From contig NC_013165.1 in assembly GCF_000023885.1 (NCBI RefSeq), forward strand, positions 1 through 64,000: DNA of 64,000 nucleotides, written 5' to 3'. Source of the stretch: Slackia heliotrinireducens DSM 20476. Lineage in GTDB: Bacteria > Actinomycetota > Coriobacteriia > Coriobacteriales > Eggerthellaceae. This document shows positions 29,134 through 37,990 of the stretch, piece by piece. Numbering within the stretch: position 1 is the stretch's first letter; each line of letters begins with the position of its first letter. The translations under genes and the position numbers were made by a program. The notes under the pieces are model-generated. The model saw nothing but the letters and a program-made list of their open reading frames with translations. It ran no database searches and was not told the DNA's origin.

Positions 29134-29418
29134 CTAGAAGCCGCGCTTGACGCGCTTGCGGACCTTGTGTTCGGGCTCCTCGCGGAAATCCAACTGCATC
29201 TGATGATCCAGCTGGGCATCTTTGGCGTTGGCCTTCTTGGTCTTCACCTCGTCGATGATCCAGGCCACAGCTTCGTTGCCGTAGGATTCCAGCATCTTCA
29301 GGCGTGCGTCGTGCATGTTGCCCTTCGACCCGGCGCGATGGGCACTTTCAAAATCGAACACGCCGGACACGGGTGTATCGCCGTTGGGGGAGCGGTAGTG
29401 CGCGGTGTAGGTGGCCAT
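29134..29418 (-). CDS. Small conserved-looking hypothetical protein coupled to murE
   Basis: The 94-residue product is ATYTAHYRSPNGDTPVSGVFDFES followed by an amphipathic helix region and a Lys/Arg-rich tail (KVRKRVKRGF). I do not recognise a family. It looks soluble, with no signal or membrane segment. Its ATG overlaps the murE TAA stop by one base (TAATG), strong evidence that it is a real, co-translated gene. Expression probably matches that of murE. Confidence 0.65.
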   Translation of the reverse strand: MATYTAHYRSPNGDTPVSGVFDFESAHRAGSKGNMHDARLKMLESYGNEAVAWIIDEVKTKKANAKDAQLDHQMQLDFREEPEHKVRKRVKRGF

Positions 29419-30938
29419 TACGCATCCACCTCCCCGGTGCTGCCTAGAATCTCACGTGCGATGGCAAGGTCGCTCTTGACCTCGGGAAACTCGTCACCGC
29501 GATGCTGGCGGGTTTCGTCGCCCTTGGCCAGAAGCGCCACCACGGCGCCGTTTTCAGCCTCAAACGCCATGTCGAAGGCGCGCTTGCACGCGGCCTCGCG
29601 GTCGCAGATCACCTCGGCGGAAGCGCCCGCGGGCGTGCTCGCCATCATCTCGGCGCAGATGTCTTCTACCCGCTCATAGGCGGGGTCTTCCTCGGTAAAG
29701 ATCATATGGTCGGCAAACCCGGCCGCCACCCGGGGCAACGTCACACGCCGCTCCTGGGCCTTGTTGCCAGGCGCACCGAACACCGCAATCACCTTGCGGC
29801 CAGGGTATTCTTCCTTAACCGACGAGAAGAAGGTCTTGAACGACAGCTCGTTGTGGGCATAATCAACCAGCGCCACCACGCTGCCGTCGGCGGAGCGCAC
29901 GACCTCCATACGGCCGGGCACGCGCACATGGGCCAAGCCTGCGCGGATATCGTCCCAGGTCACACCTAGCATACGGCTCATGACCACCGCAGCCAGGGCG
30001 TTTTCGACATTGAACAGACCCGCCATGCCCAGCACGATGCGCTCGCGCTCGCCTGTGGGCGTGCACACGGTAAACGCGATGCCCTGCGGCTCCACGGCCA
30101 AGTCCGCCGCGTTCCAGTCGGCATCATCGCGCCCCACGCCGAAAGTGACCAGCTGCTCGGAGGCCTTCGCGGCTTCCAGCACCTGGTCGGCCATGTCGGA
30201 ATTCAGGTTGACCAGGGCCGTGCGGCTTTGGGCGAACAGCTTGAGCTTGGACTCGAAGTAGTCCTCGAAGGTGGGGTGCTCGACTGGCGAGATGTGGTCG
30301 CGCCCGATGTTGAGGAAGCACCCGATGGCAAAGCGAACGCCCAGCGTGCGGTCGTATTTCAAGCCGTGGCTAGACACCTCCATCACCATGCGGCTGCGGC
30401 CGGCTTCGACGGTGTTGGCCAGGTGGCGCCACAAATCCGGTGCCTCGGGAGTGGTGTTGTGGCTCTCGAAGTGTTCCACACCGTCGTCAGTGTCGATAGA
30501 GCCCAAAATAGAAGGCTCCTGACCTGCGGCGATAAGAATCGAGCGCATCATATATGCTGTGGTCGACTTGCCTTTGGTGCCCGTGATGCCTACCACGTCG
30601 ATCTTGAGGTCGGGCCGGTCGAACACCACGGCGGCCAGAAGCGCCATGGCCCTGCGCACGTCGTCGGTCACGATGTGCGGCGCCTGCGGATAGGCCTGCG
30701 CCAAGGTGGCTTCGGCGGCTGCATCGCACAGGTACGCCGCAGCTCCGGCGTCAAGCGCTCCGCCCAGGTACTGGGGTTTGAACGCCGCGCCCTTACAAAC
30801 GAACAAACAACCCGGCTCGGCCTTGCGGGAATCGATGGTCATGCCCTGTACGGTGGCTTCGCCCGTGGCCTGGGCTTGTACGCCGGCATCGGCCAACACA
30901 GCTACGAGCTGGGATAATGTAAATTCTGGCAGATTCAT
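29418..30938 (-). CDS. murE: MurE-type UDP-N-acetylmuramyl-tripeptide synthetase (atypical specificity motif)
   Basis: This Mur ligase adds the third amino acid to UDP-MurNAc-Ala-Glu. The 506 residues show the MurE N-terminal domain with GMTIDSRKAEPGCLFVCKGAAF, the ATP loop VVGITGTKGKSTTAYMM, the HNTTPEAPDLWRHL substrate region and the C-terminal ligase domain. The usual DNPR motif of DAP-adding enzymes is replaced by an EEDPAYE segment, so the third residue may not be meso-DAP, or this is a MurE-like paralogue. The start at 30938 follows GGAG 5 bp upstream; an upstream ATG at 30953 is possible. The downstream 94-residue gene is coupled. Confidence 0.85.
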   Translation of the reverse strand: MNLPEFTLSQLVAVLADAGVQAQATGEATVQGMTIDSRKAEPGCLFVCKGAAFKPQYLGGALDAGAAAYLCDAAAEATLAQAYPQAPHIVTDDVRRAMALLAAVVFDRPDLKIDVVGITGTKGKSTTAYMMRSILIAAGQEPSILGSIDTDDGVEHFESHNTTPEAPDLWRHLANTVEAGRSRMVMEVSSHGLKYDRTLGVRFAIGCFLNIGRDHISPVEHPTFEDYFESKLKLFAQSRTALVNLNSDMADQVLEAAKASEQLVTFGVGRDDADWNAADLAVEPQGIAFTVCTPTGERERIVLGMAGLFNVENALAAVVMSRMLGVTWDDIRAGLAHVRVPGRMEVVRSADGSVVALVDYAHNELSFKTFFSSVKEEYPGRKVIAVFGAPGNKAQERRVTLPRVAAGFADHMIFTEEDPAYERVEDICAEMMASTPAGASAEVICDREAACKRAFDMAFEAENGAVVALLAKGDETRQHRGDEFPEVKSDLAIAREILGSTGEVDA

Positions 30939-31076
30939 GCACGCTCCAAACATGCGGAAGTTCTCGTTCGGCCCCCTAGCATAGCAAAAGCCCGCGCCGC
31001 CGCCCAAGGCTTCGCTCAATCAACGCGAAACGGGCAGCAATCCCGTAACGGTTTTCGCCTATACATAAGAATCGAC

Positions 31077-31082
31077 TATACT
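31077..31082 (+). promoter_or_regulatory. Possible -10 box (TATACT) for the ydbS/ydbT-like pair
   Basis: TATACT lies 43 bp before the ATG at 31125. A weak -35 (TTCGCC, 31054-31059) stands at 17-bp spacing. The region is divergent with murE. Confidence 0.35.
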
Positions 31083-31124
31083 GAATTGCAATTATTCCTC
31101 TATGGCGCGACCGAAGGAGCATCT

Positions 31125-31615
31125 ATGCGACCGCTGCCGACCAACCACCTCGATCCCCGCATGCGCACGGTGTGGCGCGCGACGACCGCCCTGCGCATTC
31201 TGATTGTGCTGCTGTGCGTTCTTGTGGGTATCGTCTTTCCTATATATGCAGTCGGCGGGGGAAGCCTCCCTCTGGCGCTTGTTGTCGCGCTGGTCGTGCT
31301 GTTCGGTATCGACCTGGTTGTTCAGGCGTTTATCGTGCCCGGCATGCGCTATGACCGTTGGCTGTTCGAGGTTGCGAAAACGAGCTGGACATTTCCCAAG
31401 GCATCATTTGGCGCAAGCGCACCATCATTCCCTTCGTGCGCGTGCAGAACACCGACACCAAGCAAGGTCCCATCCTGCGCTGGTTGGGTCTGGCATCCGT
31501 CACCGTGGCGACGGCGGCTGGCACCCACACCATTCCCGGTTTGGATCTGAACGAAGCAGATCGGCTGCGTGATGTGATTGCCGAGCAGGCCCGTCTGGCC
31601 CAAGAGGACGTGTAG
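31125..31615 (+). pseudogene. YdbS-like bacterial PH-domain membrane protein, frameshifted
   Basis: The frame from ATG 31125 (GAAGGAG upstream) encodes MRPLPTNHLDPR, two hydrophobic helices and GMRYDRWLFEV, then loses family character. From about 31372 another frame continues the typical bPH2 sequence ENELDISQGIIWRKRTIIP with VRVQNTDTKQGP and TIPGLDL, ending at 31615. One missing base near 31365-31373 explains both halves. Whole, it would be a roughly 160-residue YdbS-like partner of the YdbT-like gene that starts four bases later. It may be a true lesion or a sequencing error; no convincing slippery heptamer is present. Confidence 0.8.
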
Positions 31616-31618
31616 CGA

Positions 31619-33640
31619 ATGGATACGCCGCAGTTCAACAACCAGCAGAACGGCCCGCAGATGCCGCCAGCAGGATGGCCCCAATCCCAGGTCCAGCCGA
31701 CGGGCCAGGCTCGGGTTCAGCCCCAGCTGCCTCAGCAGCCCGCCGCGCCCCAGCCCCAGGTTCAGCCGCAGCCCCAGGCACCCCAGCCTGTCGACTACCG
31801 CGAGACAGTCCCCGAGCCGCTGCGACCCGGCATGCACCAGGTTCATCACGCGTTCATTTGGATCAAAGGCATAGGCTCGGCCGTCGGTATCGTCTTCGCC
31901 ATGGCCATCACGGCCTTCGGCAATCTCATGTCCGCGGGGCTCGGAGAGCTTGGCGCGTTCATCGTGTTCCTTATCTTGGGCCTGACCATCCTTGTTACGG
32001 TGGGTCTTGTATTTCTGTTCCGTTGGATCAGCTGGAAATACCTGTCGTACGCGCTGACCCCCACCGAGATCGAGGTGCATTCCGGTTGGCTCAACAAAAA
32101 GCGCGTCCACGTCCCCTACCAGCGCATTCAGTCCGTCAACCAAACCGCGACGCCGCTGCAGCGCGTCGTGGGCATATGCGACGTGAGCGTGGATACCGCG
32201 GGCGGTGCGTCCAATGAGTCCATTCAGCTGCAATGCCTGCGCACTTCCGACGTCGAGGCCTTGCGCGCCGAGCTGTTCCGCCGCAAGAAGGTGCTGCTGG
32301 ACGGCGGCTCCATCGACGAGTGGGGCTCGGCCATGTTGGGCGGCGTGCAGTACCCGTCGACCTGGGCGCTCGCGTCCTACGGAATTAACCCCGCTACCTA
32401 CGTGCAGCCTGCGATTCCGCAAGGCGCTGTTTCGAACCAATCGGCATCGTCCCAGGTCCAAGCGGCGCAAGAGGGCAATGCACTCTCCGGCGCAGCGGAT
32501 TTTTCCGACCACTTCCGCGGCGTTTTCGGTGGGGAAAAGGTCGACACGGGCCAGGTGTCCTACGAGGTGCGCCTGAGCAACAAGGAGCTGTTCCTGGCGG
32601 GCATCTCCGGCTCCGGCGGCACCATGGGTCTGGTGGTTGCGGCGATTGCCGGTTTGGCAGGCGCCGTCATGGATGCGCTCGAGGATGTTTTCATAGTGCA
32701 CCTCGATACGGCCGCGCGCGTTGCGGCCAGCACCTTCGATGTGGGCTCAGCCGTTGCGTTGGTGGCGGTGGTCCTGGTCGTTTTGCTTGTCATGTGGGTG
32801 ATGTCGGCCCTCGGCACCATGGTGAACTACGGCGGATTTGCACTGCGCCGTCGCGGAACGCGTATCGAGGTTGAATCGGGCCTGCTCAGCCGTAAGTTCC
32901 AGGGCATCGACGTGGACCGCATCCAATCGGTTGAAATTCACGAAGCTCCTATCCGCCGTCTGTTCGGCTACTGCGAGCTGCGCGTGACGAAAATCGACGC
33001 CATCTTGCCCGGCACCGACTCCAGGTCGCTTAAAAACACCCAGCTCGGCGCCGTTCTGCACCCCTTTGTGAAGACCAGCCGCGTGCCTGAAATCCTGCGC
33101 GGTGTGCTTCCCGAGTTCGCCGAATACCCGCAGGCGACGCAAACTTTGCCGCCCGTGGCGCTGCGCCGGGGCATCGTGGGACACGGCCTGGTGCGCAACT
33201 TCGGATTCTGGTCTGCCATTGTGCTGTTGCTGGCGTATGCGTTTGCCCGATTGGCCGTATCTCCGAACATGGCGGGCTTCCTGTCCGGTGCGCTTGTCGT
33301 GCTCTTGGCCGTATGCGTGCTGATCATGGTGATTGGCGCCGTGGGCGGGCTGCTGTGGTTCCGCGGGTCGGCGCTTGGATACAACCGCGACTATATGACC
33401 ATGGTCGTCTCAGGGTATACCCGTCGCATCATAGTCACGCCGCGCAAGAAGATTCAATTTGCAACGCTGCTCGCCAATCCGTTCCAACGTCGCGCGAAGG
33501 TGGCTTCCGTATGCGCCCGCACGGCGGCGGGCATCGACGGTACCACCGAAACGCTGTGGGATATGGCACTTGACCAGGCCGAAGCTTGGCAGGAATGGGT
33601 CCGTCCCCGCAAACGCGCCCAGCACGCTCAGCAGGCTTAG
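31619..33640 (+). CDS. YdbT-like membrane protein with bacterial PH (bPH2) domains
   Basis: This 673-residue membrane protein begins with a Gln/Pro-rich cytosolic segment (about 1-60), then paired transmembrane helices alternating with bPH2 (DUF304) domains. Recognisable cores are YALTPTEIEVHSGWLNKKRVHVPYQRIQSVNQ, LRRRGTRIEVESGLLSRKFQGIDVDRIQSVEI and a C-terminal RRIIVTPRKKIQFA. YdbS/YdbT pairs are common in Firmicutes and Actinobacteria and in Bacillus have been linked to antimicrobial tolerance; mechanism is unclear. The spacing of 3 bp after the broken ydbS-like gene shows they form a unit. Confidence 0.85.
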   Translation: MDTPQFNNQQNGPQMPPAGWPQSQVQPTGQARVQPQLPQQPAAPQPQVQPQPQAPQPVDYRETVPEPLRPGMHQVHHAFIWIKGIGSAVGIVFAMAITAFGNLMSAGLGELGAFIVFLILGLTILVTVGLVFLFRWISWKYLSYALTPTEIEVHSGWLNKKRVHVPYQRIQSVNQTATPLQRVVGICDVSVDTAGGASNESIQLQCLRTSDVEALRAELFRRKKVLLDGGSIDEWGSAMLGGVQYPSTWALASYGINPATYVQPAIPQGAVSNQSASSQVQAAQEGNALSGAADFSDHFRGVFGGEKVDTGQVSYEVRLSNKELFLAGISGSGGTMGLVVAAIAGLAGAVMDALEDVFIVHLDTAARVAASTFDVGSAVALVAVVLVVLLVMWVMSALGTMVNYGGFALRRRGTRIEVESGLLSRKFQGIDVDRIQSVEIHEAPIRRLFGYCELRVTKIDAILPGTDSRSLKNTQLGAVLHPFVKTSRVPEILRGVLPEFAEYPQATQTLPPVALRRGIVGHGLVRNFGFWSAIVLLLAYAFARLAVSPNMAGFLSGALVVLLAVCVLIMVIGAVGGLLWFRGSALGYNRDYMTMVVSGYTRRIIVTPRKKIQFATLLANPFQRRAKVASVCARTAAGIDGTTETLWDMALDQAEAWQEWVRPRKRAQHAQQA

Positions 33641-33816
33641 CGGCATCAAGCAACGCCTTCGTTCGTACAGCGGCCTGCTGGCCGTGCCGATCGAAACCCA
33701 TCGCATCGCACGCCATCCGATGCTGGTAGCGAACGGTTTCGTAACGCTTTTCAACAGGTGTATGGCAGCTCGCGGAAAAATAAGCGCACGTGACATATGG
33801 CTCAGATGACGCATGC

Positions 33817-33822
33817 TAGAAT
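33817..33822 (+). promoter_or_regulatory. Possible leaderless promoter -10 (TAGAAT) of the hemolysin III-like gene
   Basis: TAGAAT ends 6 bp before the ATG at 33829, so transcription would begin at about the start codon. No ribosome site precedes that ATG, which supports a leaderless message. Confidence 0.45.
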
Positions 33823-33828
33823 CGAGCC

Positions 33829-34614
33829 ATGGATATGAAGAATAACAAATACCACCGCGCCAGCCGCGTATCGCGAACCTCCACCGAGGCTGCGAAGCAC
33901 GCTTGGCTGCCCTCACAGTTCGAGGATATTCGCAAACTCTCGCCGGCGGAAGCTGCCCGTAAAGCCAAAAGGGTCCTGCGACCCATTCGCGAGTACTCGC
34001 TTGGCGAAGAGATCTGCAACGCGCTCACCCACGGCCTTGGTGCCGTGTTGGCTATTGCGGCCCTGGTCATCGCGGTGGTGACGGCTGTTAGACACGGCGG
34101 CGGCGTGCGCATCGCCGCAGCGCTCATCTACACCATTTCCATGTTCGTGGAGTATCTCATGTCCACGCTGTACCACGCGCTGCCGGCCGAAGGGGCCAAG
34201 CGCGTGTTCAAGGTGCTGGACCACAGCGCCATCTACCTGTTCATCGCGGGTTCGTATACCCCGTTCTGCCTGCTCACGCTGGCGCCCGACGGGGGCTACC
34301 TGTTGTGCGGCGTCGTGTGGGGGCTGGCCATCGCCGGCATTGCGGCCGAAGCGTTCTGGACCTACCGCCCGCGCTGGGTCTCTGCGGTGTTGTACCTGCT
34401 CATGGGTTGGTGCGTCGTGTGGTTCCTGCCGCCTTTGGTGCATGCCCTGCCTACGCCGGGCCTCATCCTTCTGGTGGCCGGCGGCATCGCGTACTCCATC
34501 GGCGCAGCCTTCTACGTGTTGAAGAAGGTCCCGTACATGCACACCGTGTTCCACGTGCTGGTGGTTGTGGGCTCGGTTCTGCAGTTCCTGGCCATCGTGC
34601 TGTACGTTCTCTAG
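33829..34614 (+). CDS. Hemolysin III / PAQR-family membrane protein
   Basis: This 261-residue seven-helix membrane protein of the HlyIII (YqfA/TrhA) family is related to eukaryotic PAQR receptors. Key segments are SLGEEICNALTHGLGAVLA, FVEYLMSTLYHAL (first zinc-type His), LDHSAIYLFIAGSYTPFCL and the C-terminal HTVFHVLVVVGSVLQF with the paired His residues. Bacterial members affect membrane energetics and lipid balance; true hemolysis is not established. A 60-residue basic N-terminal extension precedes the core. The ATG lacks a ribosome site but lies directly after a -10 box. Confidence 0.9.
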   Translation: MDMKNNKYHRASRVSRTSTEAAKHAWLPSQFEDIRKLSPAEAARKAKRVLRPIREYSLGEEICNALTHGLGAVLAIAALVIAVVTAVRHGGGVRIAAALIYTISMFVEYLMSTLYHALPAEGAKRVFKVLDHSAIYLFIAGSYTPFCLLTLAPDGGYLLCGVVWGLAIAGIAAEAFWTYRPRWVSAVLYLLMGWCVVWFLPPLVHALPTPGLILLVAGGIAYSIGAAFYVLKKVPYMHTVFHVLVVVGSVLQFLAIVLYVL

Positions 34615-34750
34615 CACCTGCGCCGCGCACCGCCAACGAACATCCTGCCAACGAAACATCAACAGTTAGGGCGATTCGCGTGCATGTGGATGCCTCAGCT
34701 GCTTTAATGGCTACCGTATCTATGTTCCAATTGCAGAAACGGAGGGTCGC

Positions 34751-35497
34751 GTGGCGGAAACCGCAAAACATCTTGTGCGCTCGGACAACTCCGTTGTTGC
34801 CGGGGTCTGCGCCGGACTTGCGGAAACGCTGGACACCGATCCCATTGTCATGCGCGTGCTGGGCATCCTGCTTACCGTGCTTACCTTCGGCTGGGGCGTG
34901 ATTGCCTACGTCATCCTGTGGGTTGTTTTGCCCAAGGGCCAGGCCTGCGCCGACTGCATCGACGTTTCTGCAGATAGCGAGGATCCCTGCGGATGCAGGG
35001 ACGCCTCGGTCCATATGCCGAAAAGCGCCTATCTCGGCACGTCGGTGGGTGTCGTTCTGGTGTGTCTGATTTTCGCCGTGCTGTTGGATTACCTGGTGGT
35101 GGACGCCTCCTGGTATCAGTTCTGGCCAATCGTGTTTGTGGCGGCCGGCTTCACGGTCATGGTTATCCCCATCGATGAGGACCACCAGGTTTTCGAGATG
35201 GCCGTCGGTATGACGCTGGTGGGCGTCGGTGCCGTGCTCACGCTGTGTTCCGTCGGCTTCCTGTCGTGGCAAACCATCCCGCACGCGCTTCCGCGGGTGC
35301 TGCCGATCCTGTTGCTTGCGGCCGTGGTGGCCGTGCTTGCCCACCGTCGCCACAACCGGGTGCTTACGTTCTGCGCCGGCGCGCTGGTGCTTGTCGCATG
35401 CGCGCTCACCGTCACGGTGTTCGGAGTTCCGAACGAGATGGATTTCATCGTGTTGCAGAACCCCATGGGCGGTCCGAAGACCATTTTCTACCGCTAA
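34751..35497 (+). CDS. PspC-domain membrane protein
   Basis: The 248-residue protein has an N-terminal PspC domain (KHLVRSDNSVVAGVCAGLAETLDTDPIVMRVLGI with a transmembrane hairpin ending WVVLPKG), followed by a short Cys-containing loop (CADCIDVSADSEDPCGC) and about five more hydrophobic helices. PspC domains sense envelope stress or partner with histidine kinases in other Actinobacteria, but no pspA is nearby. The start is GTG with CGGAGGG upstream. The cysteine loop is an unusual addition that might bind metal or form disulfides. Confidence 0.85.
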   Translation: MAETAKHLVRSDNSVVAGVCAGLAETLDTDPIVMRVLGILLTVLTFGWGVIAYVILWVVLPKGQACADCIDVSADSEDPCGCRDASVHMPKSAYLGTSVGVVLVCLIFAVLLDYLVVDASWYQFWPIVFVAAGFTVMVIPIDEDHQVFEMAVGMTLVGVGAVLTLCSVGFLSWQTIPHALPRVLPILLLAAVVAVLAHRRHNRVLTFCAGALVLVACALTVTVFGVPNEMDFIVLQNPMGGPKTIFYR

Positions 35498-35771
35498 TCA
35501 GGCCGTCTGCCGTTTTTGAGGAGCCGTTCGCCGCGGCTGGTCTCGGTAAGCCGCGTCCGCCTTCGAAAAGACGCAGGTTACAGGTATGAAATTGCATCAT
35601 AAGTCAAATACCACGTCTCTGACCTGGTGGTTTGTGGAATCTATTCCGTTACGCTAAAATATTCTGCTTACATACAGGATATACCTCTCGACAGCAACTC
35701 CTTTTTAAACACAGCCCGCTGTCATGCCCTTTTAGGAAGGGCTTTGGTAAACGATTGTTTGGAAGGGATGC

Positions 35772-36512
35772 ATGGCGCAGCGCCGCGCACATACGAAGAA
35801 ACGCTCGTTCACGCTGTTGAAGCTCGGCGTGGCCGCGCTGGCTGTTGCCGTCGTGGGCTTCGGTGTGTTTTCGTTCAGCACGCCCGCTGTGGCTTCCCGC
35901 TCCGTCGACCTGACCACCATCGGCATCGGCGACGATGTCAGCACTGTCAGCCCCGACGCGGTGGATCAGTCGGCAAGCCGTCTGCAAACCTCCGACGACC
36001 AGGGCGTTTCCGATACTCGTGATGCTTCGGCCGCCCGTTCCATCAACGTTGAGGACCCGGATCCCGTGGTCTACATCTCCGCAGTCGACACCGCAAACCC
36101 CCGTGCCGTCGAGGCCGCCGAAAGCATCGGCACCACTGACCCGCTGCCCACGGCACCCCGCGTCCTGCCCGACGTGACCGGCGAGGGCTGGCAGCAGGGC
36201 CTGGCTTCCGCCTACAGTTTCGCCGACAACGACGACGGCCACGGAAACTTCGGCACCTCCGTCACTGCATCCGGACGCCATATTTCCGACTACGGCCTGA
36301 CCGTTGCCGTGCCCGCCAGCGAATCCTGGCGCATCGGCGAGCCGGTCGCCATCGTGTACGGCGAAACCGTCATCATCACCACCGTCACCGACACGGGCGG
36401 CTTCGCACCTTACGGCCGCGCGTTGGATCTGGCTCCCGGCACGTACCACGCACTGGGCGCAACCTCGTGCGATGATTGGGGAGTTCGCCTCGTCTACTAC
36501 AAATTCCTGTAA
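35772..36512 (+). CDS. Exported protein with C-terminal double-psi beta-barrel (RlpA/3D-like)
   Basis: The 246 residues start with a basic segment and a hydrophobic signal or anchor helix (about 17-42, ending VASRSV), then an acidic, disordered stretch of about 90 residues. The C-terminal roughly 100 residues resemble the DPBB fold of RlpA and 3D proteins: GLASAYSFADNDDGHGNFGT, SVTASGRHISDYGLTVAVP, then VTDTGGFAPYGRALDLAPG. Such domains act on or bind cell-wall glycan. The Asp residues of the 3D signature are partly kept. GGAAGGG precedes the ATG. The 274-bp gap before it shows only a weak hairpin (35726-35742). Confidence 0.75.
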   Translation: MAQRRAHTKKRSFTLLKLGVAALAVAVVGFGVFSFSTPAVASRSVDLTTIGIGDDVSTVSPDAVDQSASRLQTSDDQGVSDTRDASAARSINVEDPDPVVYISAVDTANPRAVEAAESIGTTDPLPTAPRVLPDVTGEGWQQGLASAYSFADNDDGHGNFGTSVTASGRHISDYGLTVAVPASESWRIGEPVAIVYGETVIITTVTDTGGFAPYGRALDLAPGTYHALGATSCDDWGVRLVYYKFL

Positions 36513-36539
36513 GATGCGCTGTACAGCGCATCTTTTTTG
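36512..36539 (+). terminator. Terminator after the DPBB exoprotein
   Basis: A perfect 20-bp palindrome (AGATGCGCTG / CAGCGCATCT with a TA centre) is followed by six T. It begins at the stop codon. Confidence 0.85.
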
Positions 36540-36611
36540 ATACGCTCCTGCGATGGGAAAACTGACCGCCGGCAACCGCTGCCCAAGGTCATGTTCGAAA
36601 GAAGCTCTTAG

Positions 36612-37271
36612 ATGGCAAACGTAATCATCGTTGGCTGCGGGCGCGTGGGGTCGCAGCTCGCAAACATGCTTTCAAGCAACGACCGCAACGTATGCGTCGT
36701 GGACATCCAAGCCGAAGCCTTCGCCAACCTGGGTCGCTCGTTCAACGGCGCCACGTTGCAGGGTTTGGGGTATGACGAAGACGTCCTCATCCGTGCGGGC
36801 ATCGAGGATTGCGACACCGTGGCTGCCGTCACCTCCAGCGACAACACCAATCTGATGGTGGTCGAGGTGGCCCGCCGCATCTACGGCGTGCCCCACGTGA
36901 TCGCGCGCCTGTACAACTCGCGCCGCGAAGACGCCTACATGAAGCTGGGTTTGGACTACGTATGCGGAACCGCCCTGGTGGCAGAGGAAATCTTCTCCAA
37001 AATCATGGTCGGCCGCGGCAGTCATCTGGACAGCTTCGGCGATTTTGAGATCATGCGCTTCTCCATCAACCTTGAGCACGTGTCCAACCGTCAGATCCGC
37101 GTGGGCGAGCTGGAGCGCAACCACGGCGTGCGCATCGTGTGCTTCATCCGCGCCAAGGACGGCGACAGCTCCATCCCGTCGAAGGACAGCATCCTGTACG
37201 ACGGCGACAGCGTGGTGGCCTGCATACGCCACGACCTGCTGCAATCCTTCGGCAAGTTCATTAAGAAGTAG
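36612..37271 (+). CDS. TrkA-type potassium uptake regulatory protein (first of two)
   Basis: This 219-residue cytosolic regulator has an RCK-N Rossmann domain, VIIVGCGRVGSQLANMLSSNDRNVCVVDI (GxGxxG nucleotide loop and acidic ribose ligand), and a C-terminal RCK-C/TrkA-C domain from about 140. Such proteins bind NAD(H) or ATP/ADP, or c-di-AMP, and gate Trk/Ktr potassium channels. The second copy starts 10 bp after its stop, so the two are co-expressed and may form hetero-oligomers. No membrane subunit (TrkH/KtrB) is encoded in this window. Confidence 0.9.
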   Translation: MANVIIVGCGRVGSQLANMLSSNDRNVCVVDIQAEAFANLGRSFNGATLQGLGYDEDVLIRAGIEDCDTVAAVTSSDNTNLMVVEVARRIYGVPHVIARLYNSRREDAYMKLGLDYVCGTALVAEEIFSKIMVGRGSHLDSFGDFEIMRFSINLEHVSNRQIRVGELERNHGVRIVCFIRAKDGDSSIPSKDSILYDGDSVVACIRHDLLQSFGKFIKK

Positions 37272-37281
37272 GGGGCGCGTC

Positions 37282-37962
37282 ATGTACATTGTCATCATGG
37301 GCGGCGGCAAGGTTGGCGAATACCTCGGCGGCGTTTTGCTGAGCAAAGGTCACGAGGTGGCCATCATCGAGCACAACCGCAAGACGGCGGACCGCCTGTC
37401 CATCACGCTCGAAGGCGAATACCTGATCATCAACGGCGACGGTTGCGACACCGCCTACCAGCAGGACGCGGGCATCCGCAAGGCCGACGTCTTCGTTGCG
37501 GTAACCGGCCGCGACGAAGACAACCTGGTGGCCTGCGAGCTGGCGACCCGCGTGTTCAACGTGCCGCGCTGCATCGCCCGCGTGAACAACCCCAAGAACC
37601 GCAATATCTTCCGCGCGGTCGGCATCGAAAACGTGTCGTCCACCATTCTGATCGCCAGCATGATTGAAGAGGAAGCCCTGATGGGCGGCATGGGCGTCGT
37701 GTCCTCGCTGGGGCGCGGCGACATCGCCCTGATTGAGGTTTCCATCCCGCGATCGCCCAGGCATTTCGACCCGAAAGAGGGCGTGCTTGCGCGGCGGATT
37801 CGCATGCCGGAGGGAAGCATCCTGGCGGCCGTCGACCGTAAAGAGGCAGGCGAGGCCGAGGTTATCGACAAGGAAACCGTGCTGTACCCCGGCGACAAAG
37901 CCGTAGTCCTGGCCGAAACCGATGCGGTCGACCAGGTGAAAGCGCTGTTCAAGAGTTTGTAG
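37282..37962 (+). CDS. TrkA-type potassium uptake regulatory protein (second of two)
   Basis: The 226 residues repeat the RCK layout of the gene before: MYIVIMGGGKVGEYLGGVLLSK with nucleotide loop GGGKVG and acidic IIEHN at strand 2, then NGDGCDTAYQQDAGIRKADVFVAVTGRDEDNL, and a TrkA-C domain at the end. The ATG at 37282 is preceded by GGGGGCG. The two paralogues are clearly diverged, not a recent duplication. Neighbours give no channel partner; REP-like sequence and purB follow. Confidence 0.9.
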   Translation: MYIVIMGGGKVGEYLGGVLLSKGHEVAIIEHNRKTADRLSITLEGEYLIINGDGCDTAYQQDAGIRKADVFVAVTGRDEDNLVACELATRVFNVPRCIARVNNPKNRNIFRAVGIENVSSTILIASMIEEEALMGGMGVVSSLGRGDIALIEVSIPRSPRHFDPKEGVLARRIRMPEGSILAAVDRKEAGEAEVIDKETVLYPGDKAVVLAETDAVDQVKALFKSL

Positions 37963-37990
37963 GATAGGAGCAAAGGCCCCGTGGGCGGAA

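Noticed and set aside
31358-31380. Programmed -1 frameshifting in the ydbS-like gene
   Set aside because: No X-XXY-YYZ heptamer or following pseudoknot is apparent, and YdbS proteins are not known to use recoding; a point deletion is simpler.
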